From Rhizobium rosettiformans W3 (GTDB lineage Bacteria; Pseudomonadota; Alphaproteobacteria; Rhizobiales; Rhizobiaceae): DNA of 64,000 nt. Location of the stretch: NCBI RefSeq assembly GCF_004912135.1, contig NZ_STGU01000012.1:1-64000 (forward strand). The letters run 5' to 3'. A program made the translations under genes and the position numbers. The notes under the pieces are model-generated. The model was not told where the DNA came from and searched no databases. It saw only the letters and a list, made by a program, of their open reading frames with translations. Below, in pieces: positions 60,542 to 64,000 of the stretch (the first letter of the stretch is position 1; the number at the start of each line of letters is the position of its first letter).

Positions 60542-61468
60542 ATGATCCTGTGTTGCGGCGAAGCGCTGATCGACATGTTGCCACGCGAAACCACGCTGGG
60601 CGAGCGCGCCTTCGCGCCTTATGCCGGCGGCGCGATCTTCAACACGGCGATTGCGCTCGGGCGCCTCGGCATCGACACCGGCTTCTTCACCGGACTTTCC
60701 GACGACATGCTGGGCGACATCCTGCGCGACACGCTGAAATCCTCCGGCGTCGACTTCAGCTATTGCGCCACACTCTCGCGCCCTTGCACGATCGCGCTGG
60801 TGAAGCTCACCAACGGCCAGGCATCCTACGCGTTCTACGACGAGAACACGGCCGGCCGGATGATCACGGAAGCCGATCTGCCGGCGCTGGACGACCGCTG
60901 TGAAGCCCTGCATTTCGGCGCTATCAGCCTGATCCCGGAGCCCTGCGGCTCGACCTACGAGGCGTTGATGACGCGCGAGCACAAGACCCGCGTGATCTCA
61001 CTCGACCCGAACATCCGCCCCGGCTTCATCAAGGACAAGGCGGCCCACCAGGCCCGCATCGCCCGCATGGCCGACATGTCCGACATCCTGAAATTTTCAG
61101 ATGAAGATCTCGACTGGTTCGATCTCCAGGGCACTCAGGACGAGCGCGCCGCCTATTGGCTGACGCGCGGCGCAAAGCTCGTGGTGCTGACGAAGGGCGC
61201 CGAAGGCGCGACGGCCTATACGGCCAACTTCAAGGTCTCGGTGCCCTCGAACAAGGTCGAGGTGGTCGACACCGTCGGCGCCGGCGATACGTTCGACGCG
61301 GGCATTCTGGCATCGCTGAAGCGTCAGGGATTGCTGACCAAGGAAAAGGTCGCAACTCTTTCGGAAGAGGCTGTGCGCGAGGCGCTGACGGTGGGCGCGA
61401 AGGCCGCCGCAGTGACGGTGTCACGGGCAGGGGCCAACCCGCCGACGGCGGCGGAGATTGGGTTCTGA
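60542..61468 (+). CDS. frk: Fructokinase (PfkB family)
   Basis: The 308-residue sugar kinase has PfkB signatures: GGAIFNTAIALGRLG near residue 28 and DTVGAGDTFDAG with catalytic Asp near residue 247. It probably phosphorylates fructose to fructose-6-phosphate, following uptake by FrcBCA. ATG 60542 was chosen (GGGAGG upstream); the frame is open further upstream inside pyrE. Confidence 0.88.
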   Translation: MILCCGEALIDMLPRETTLGERAFAPYAGGAIFNTAIALGRLGIDTGFFTGLSDDMLGDILRDTLKSSGVDFSYCATLSRPCTIALVKLTNGQASYAFYDENTAGRMITEADLPALDDRCEALHFGAISLIPEPCGSTYEALMTREHKTRVISLDPNIRPGFIKDKAAHQARIARMADMSDILKFSDEDLDWFDLQGTQDERAAYWLTRGAKLVVLTKGAEGATAYTANFKVSVPSNKVEVVDTVGAGDTFDAGILASLKRQGLLTKEKVATLSEEAVREALTVGAKAAAVTVSRAGANPPTAAEIGF

Positions 61469-61571
61469 GGCTTAGCTGCTCTTTGGGTCTCCGTAACCTA
61501 GTTTGTAGCCTTCGTTGGTGCTGATCGCGTCTACCCAGTACTGTGCCGCGAGGATGGAGCCATGAGATCGC

Positions 61572-62120
61572 TTGGTGCTTGGATACGAATTCTTACCCTC
61601 GCCAGAATGGGTTGCGGGCAGTAAGCCCTACGCAATTGCGCTGGGAGCAGTTGGCGCCGGCTTGGCGTACTATGGCGTGCGACGGCTCTTGAATCTGCCG
61701 CCGACTACCAAGCGTCATCAGATCATCAATGATTTGCTAGCGGGGCCGGGTTTTTTCCTATCGAGGCAAAAAAGGCAGAAGATTAGCCTCGCGCTCTTAC
61801 CGCTCGCCGGCTTCGCAGCGGCATATGTATCAGTCTCCCAGCTTCTCCCAATGTCTATTACACTTGCTATCGGCAAGCAGGCCGAGCGGACTTATCAGGT
61901 TGATCGTGTGGTGCAGGATAAGGCGTGCAAATACGCTGTCTACTTGCGTGACATGCCGTTCGGGCGCGATCCACTTTGCGGCTTGCCTGAGTGGTTTCGC
62001 ATTTCCCTCAAGCCGGGGGATTCTCTAGTGATCGAGGGCACGGGATCAGCTGCAGGCATCTTCATCGATACCGTACGCGTCGTTGGAAATGGGGCTCGTA
62101 GTCACACCGAAGTCAGGTAG
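61572..62120 (+). CDS. Membrane protein of unknown function (182 aa)
   Basis: No ATG is available; TTG 61572 or GTG 61575 starts the frame after an upstream stop. The protein has two hydrophobic helices (about 15-38 and 72-100) around a basic cytoplasmic loop (NLPPTTKRHQ), and a beta-rich C-terminal part with three Cys (DKACKYAVYL, RDPLCGLPEW). Lower GC than its neighbours hints at recent acquisition. No family is recognised. Confidence 0.5.
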   Translation: MVLGYEFLPSPEWVAGSKPYAIALGAVGAGLAYYGVRRLLNLPPTTKRHQIINDLLAGPGFFLSRQKRQKISLALLPLAGFAAAYVSVSQLLPMSITLAIGKQAERTYQVDRVVQDKACKYAVYLRDMPFGRDPLCGLPEWFRISLKPGDSLVIEGTGSAAGIFIDTVRVVGNGARSHTEVR

Positions 62121-62165
62121 GCCGTTGCTATGCAGCGCGTCTGGCGTGACATCTTACGCGTCTGC

Positions 62166-63794
62166 TCACCCCGTCTTCCGTTCCGCCAGCGCCGACACCA
62201 ACCCCGCCGTCGAGCTGTCGTGCCCCGTGGCCGCCACTTTGCCCTGCACCACGGGCAGAAGCCCCGTCGCCAGTTCCTTGCCTAGTTCCACGCCCCACTG
62301 GTCGAAGGAATTGATCCGGAAGACGACGCCTTCGACGAAGACGCGGTGTTCGTAGAGCGCGATCAGGCGACCGAGGGTGAAGGGGGTGAGCTGCTCGTAG
62401 ACGAAGGTGATCGACGGGCGGTTGCCGGAGAAGACGCGATGCGGGGCGAGGAAATCGGCCTCTTCGTCGGAGACGCCCTTGGCGGTCAGCTGGCTCTTGG
62501 CTTCCGCGAGCGTGCGGCCCTTCATCAGGGCTTCCGACTGCGCCAGGCAATTGGCGATCAGCAATTCGTGCTGGTGGCGCAGTTCCGGTTCGAAGCCGTT
62601 GGCCGCGATCAGGAACTCTGCCGGGATGACGCTCGTGCCCTGGTGAATGAGCTGGTAGAAGGCGTGCTGGCCATTGGTGCCGGGTTCGCCCCAGACGACC
62701 GGGCCCGATGCCCTCTGCACCGGCTTGCCGTCGATCGTGACGCTCTTGCCGTTCGATTCCATGTCGAGCTGCTGCAGATAGGCAGGAAAGCGCGACAGAC
62801 GCTGATCGTAAGGCAGGATCGCGCGGGTCTGATAGTTCAGCACATTGCGATGATAGACGCCAAGCGCGCCGAGCAGCATCGGCAGGTTCTGCCGGAAGGG
62901 GGCGTTGCGGAAATGCTCGTCCATCGCATGGCCGCCGGCGAGAAAATCGCCGAAATTGTCCGGGCCGATCGCGATCATCAGCGGCAGGCCGATGGCCGAC
63001 CAGATCGAATAGCGTCCACCGACCCAGTCCCAGAAGCCGAAGACGCGGGATGCATCGATGCCGAAGGCGGCGACCTTGTCGAGCGCGGTCGAGACGGCGC
63101 AGAAATGATGGCCGACAGCTGCTTCCCCGAGCGCATCGGCGATGAAGGCGCGCGCCGTCTGGGCGTTGGTCATGGTCTCGATGGTGGTGAAGGTCTTCGA
63201 GGCGACGATGAAGAGCGTGGTCTCGGCCGAAAGCGCCTTCAGGGTGTCGGCGATATGGGCGCCGTCGATATTCGAGACGAAATGCAGGCGCGGACCGTCA
63301 TGGAAGGGAGACAGCGCCAGCGTCGCCATGACCGGACCGAGATCCGAGCCGCCGATACCGATATTGACGACATCGGTGATTGCCTTGCCGGTCGCACCCT
63401 TCATCTCGCCGGAGCGGATGCCATCGGCAAACTTGCCCATGGCCTCGAGAACGCCGTTCACGTCAGGCATGACATCGCGGCCGTCGACGATGACCGGACG
63501 GTTCGAGCGGTTGCGCAGAGCGGTGTGCAGCACGGCGCGACCTTCGGTGAAGTTGATCGGCGCACCGGAGAACATCTCGTCACGCTTTTCGGCAACCTCG
63601 GCCGCCGTCATCAGTTGCTCGAGCAGATCGAGCACCTCGTCATTCACGGCGCATTTGGAATAATCCATCAACAGGTCGTCGAGCGAGGCCGAAAAGCGGC
63701 TGAAGCGCTGCGGATCGGCGGCAAAGGCGGCGCGCAGATCTTCGGCATGGGTGGCGGCGACCGTGCTCGTCAGTGTGTCGATGATGGATTGCAT
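62166..63794 (-). CDS. pgi: Glucose-6-phosphate isomerase
   Basis: The 542-residue enzyme interconverts glucose-6-phosphate and fructose-6-phosphate. Family blocks are present ([56 protein letters not shown] with the catalytic Lys). The length is usual for the family. It is convergent with the unknown gene upstream and near the fructokinase gene, fitting a hexose-phosphate cluster. Confidence 0.95.
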   Translation of the reverse strand: MQSIIDTLTSTVAATHAEDLRAAFAADPQRFSRFSASLDDLLMDYSKCAVNDEVLDLLEQLMTAAEVAEKRDEMFSGAPINFTEGRAVLHTALRNRSNRPVIVDGRDVMPDVNGVLEAMGKFADGIRSGEMKGATGKAITDVVNIGIGGSDLGPVMATLALSPFHDGPRLHFVSNIDGAHIADTLKALSAETTLFIVASKTFTTIETMTNAQTARAFIADALGEAAVGHHFCAVSTALDKVAAFGIDASRVFGFWDWVGGRYSIWSAIGLPLMIAIGPDNFGDFLAGGHAMDEHFRNAPFRQNLPMLLGALGVYHRNVLNYQTRAILPYDQRLSRFPAYLQQLDMESNGKSVTIDGKPVQRASGPVVWGEPGTNGQHAFYQLIHQGTSVIPAEFLIAANGFEPELRHQHELLIANCLAQSEALMKGRTLAEAKSQLTAKGVSDEEADFLAPHRVFSGNRPSITFVYEQLTPFTLGRLIALYEHRVFVEGVVFRINSFDQWGVELGKELATGLLPVVQGKVAATGHDSSTAGLVSALAERKTG

Positions 63795-63862
63795 CGGAAT
63801 GTCCCTGGTTCGACGATGATGCCGGGGACCTTATTAGCGACTTGAGACGGGATCAAGACGAA

Positions 63863-63882
63863 GGGGAGGCCGAAGCCTCCCC
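63863..63882. terminator. GC-rich hairpin between fadD-like gene and pgi
   Basis: GGGGAGGC (63863-63870), loop CGAA and GCCTCCCC (63875-63882) form a perfect 8-bp stem. It lies just after the minus-strand stop at 63,897 and probably ends that transcript before pgi. Confidence 0.65.
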
Positions 63883-63896
63883 AAATTTAAATCGAT

Positions 63897-64000
63897 TTAT
63901 TTTCCGTCGCGCAACTCGCGCCGCAGGATCTTGCCGACATTGGTCTTGGGCAGTTCGGTGCGAAACTCGATGTAGCGCGGACGCTTGTAGTTGGTGAGGT
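63897..64000 (-). CDS. Acyl-CoA synthetase, C-terminal end (partial)
   Basis: The last 33 residues of a minus-strand gene read [20 protein letters not shown] then [13 protein letters not shown] before TAA. This is the typical C-terminus of AMP-forming long-chain acyl-CoA synthetases, with the catalytic Lys in GKILRRELR. The rest lies beyond the window. Confidence 0.85.
   Translation of the reverse strand, partial: LTNYKRPRYIEFRTELPKTNVGKILRRELRDGK

Noticed and set aside
62346-63845. A 499-codon plus-strand open frame
   Set aside because: It is antisense to pgi, which is a full-length, well-conserved gene.

Overview
The window holds two joined pieces of an alphaproteobacterial chromosome. 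Positions 1 to about 43,063 are the right-hand part of a tailed, long-tail (siphovirus-like) prophage. Positions 43,064 to 64,000 are ordinary chromosome. The host half points to Rhizobiaceae: a fructose ABC transport operon of the Frc type (frcB-frcC-frcA-frcK with a divergent ROK repressor), a pyrC / pyrE / fructokinase / pgi neighbourhood, and a DUF3096 gene. The prophage ends in a 45-bp copy of the 3' half of tRNA-Arg(ACG), which is attR. attL and the early, repressor and terminase genes lie left of the window.

The prophage reads left to right: small accessory genes (1-1,500); a gene-free stretch with five GGGACCC repeats (1,525-2,046); portal (2,047); small membrane proteins, an ATP-dependent DNA ligase, a degenerate exoribonuclease-like protein and a lipoprotein (3,666-7,510); a non-coding unit with a permuted two-piece tmRNA (7,519-8,518); scaffold, capsid and cement genes (8,737-11,094); small virion genes and PhoH (11,170-15,430); connector, tail terminator, tail tube, frameshifted chaperone and a tape measure with two lytic-like domains (15,492-25,351); a distal tail cassette and large adhesins built from discoidin-like domains (25,408-39,755); an endolysin, holin candidate and overlapping spanins (39,845-41,597); and a leftward integrase next to attR (41,679-42,875).

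Two systems stand out. First, a phage-borne tmRNA of the alphaproteobacterial permuted type, with tag ASNDNVAFEDIRVAA, is transcribed from a phage-style promoter and is followed by further structured RNA and a strong terminator. Second, a 13-bp palindrome (TCAGA-A/T3-TCTGA, usually followed by CAT) recurs about 17 times in the prophage and was not noticed in the host half. It lies mostly in intergenic gaps, often touching a stop codon and close to a -35 box, and resembles a dispersed-operator ('stoperator') network. Several of these promoters also lie inside long inverted repeats. At the endolysin gene the repeat would hide the ribosome binding site in read-through mRNA, as in the T4 e gene.

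The host half contains a serralysin-like RTX protease, a proline-racemase-family enzyme, a Crp/Fnr regulator, the frc operon with its regulator and a RbsD/FucU mutarotase, and a signalling operon (receiver, periplasmic Moco-fold protein, hybrid kinase, HD-GYP). It continues with pyrimidine genes (pyrC, pyrE), fructokinase, glucose-6-phosphate isomerase and the C-terminus of an acyl-CoA synthetase. FrcBCA, fructokinase and Pgi together form a plausible route from fructose uptake into hexose phosphate metabolism.
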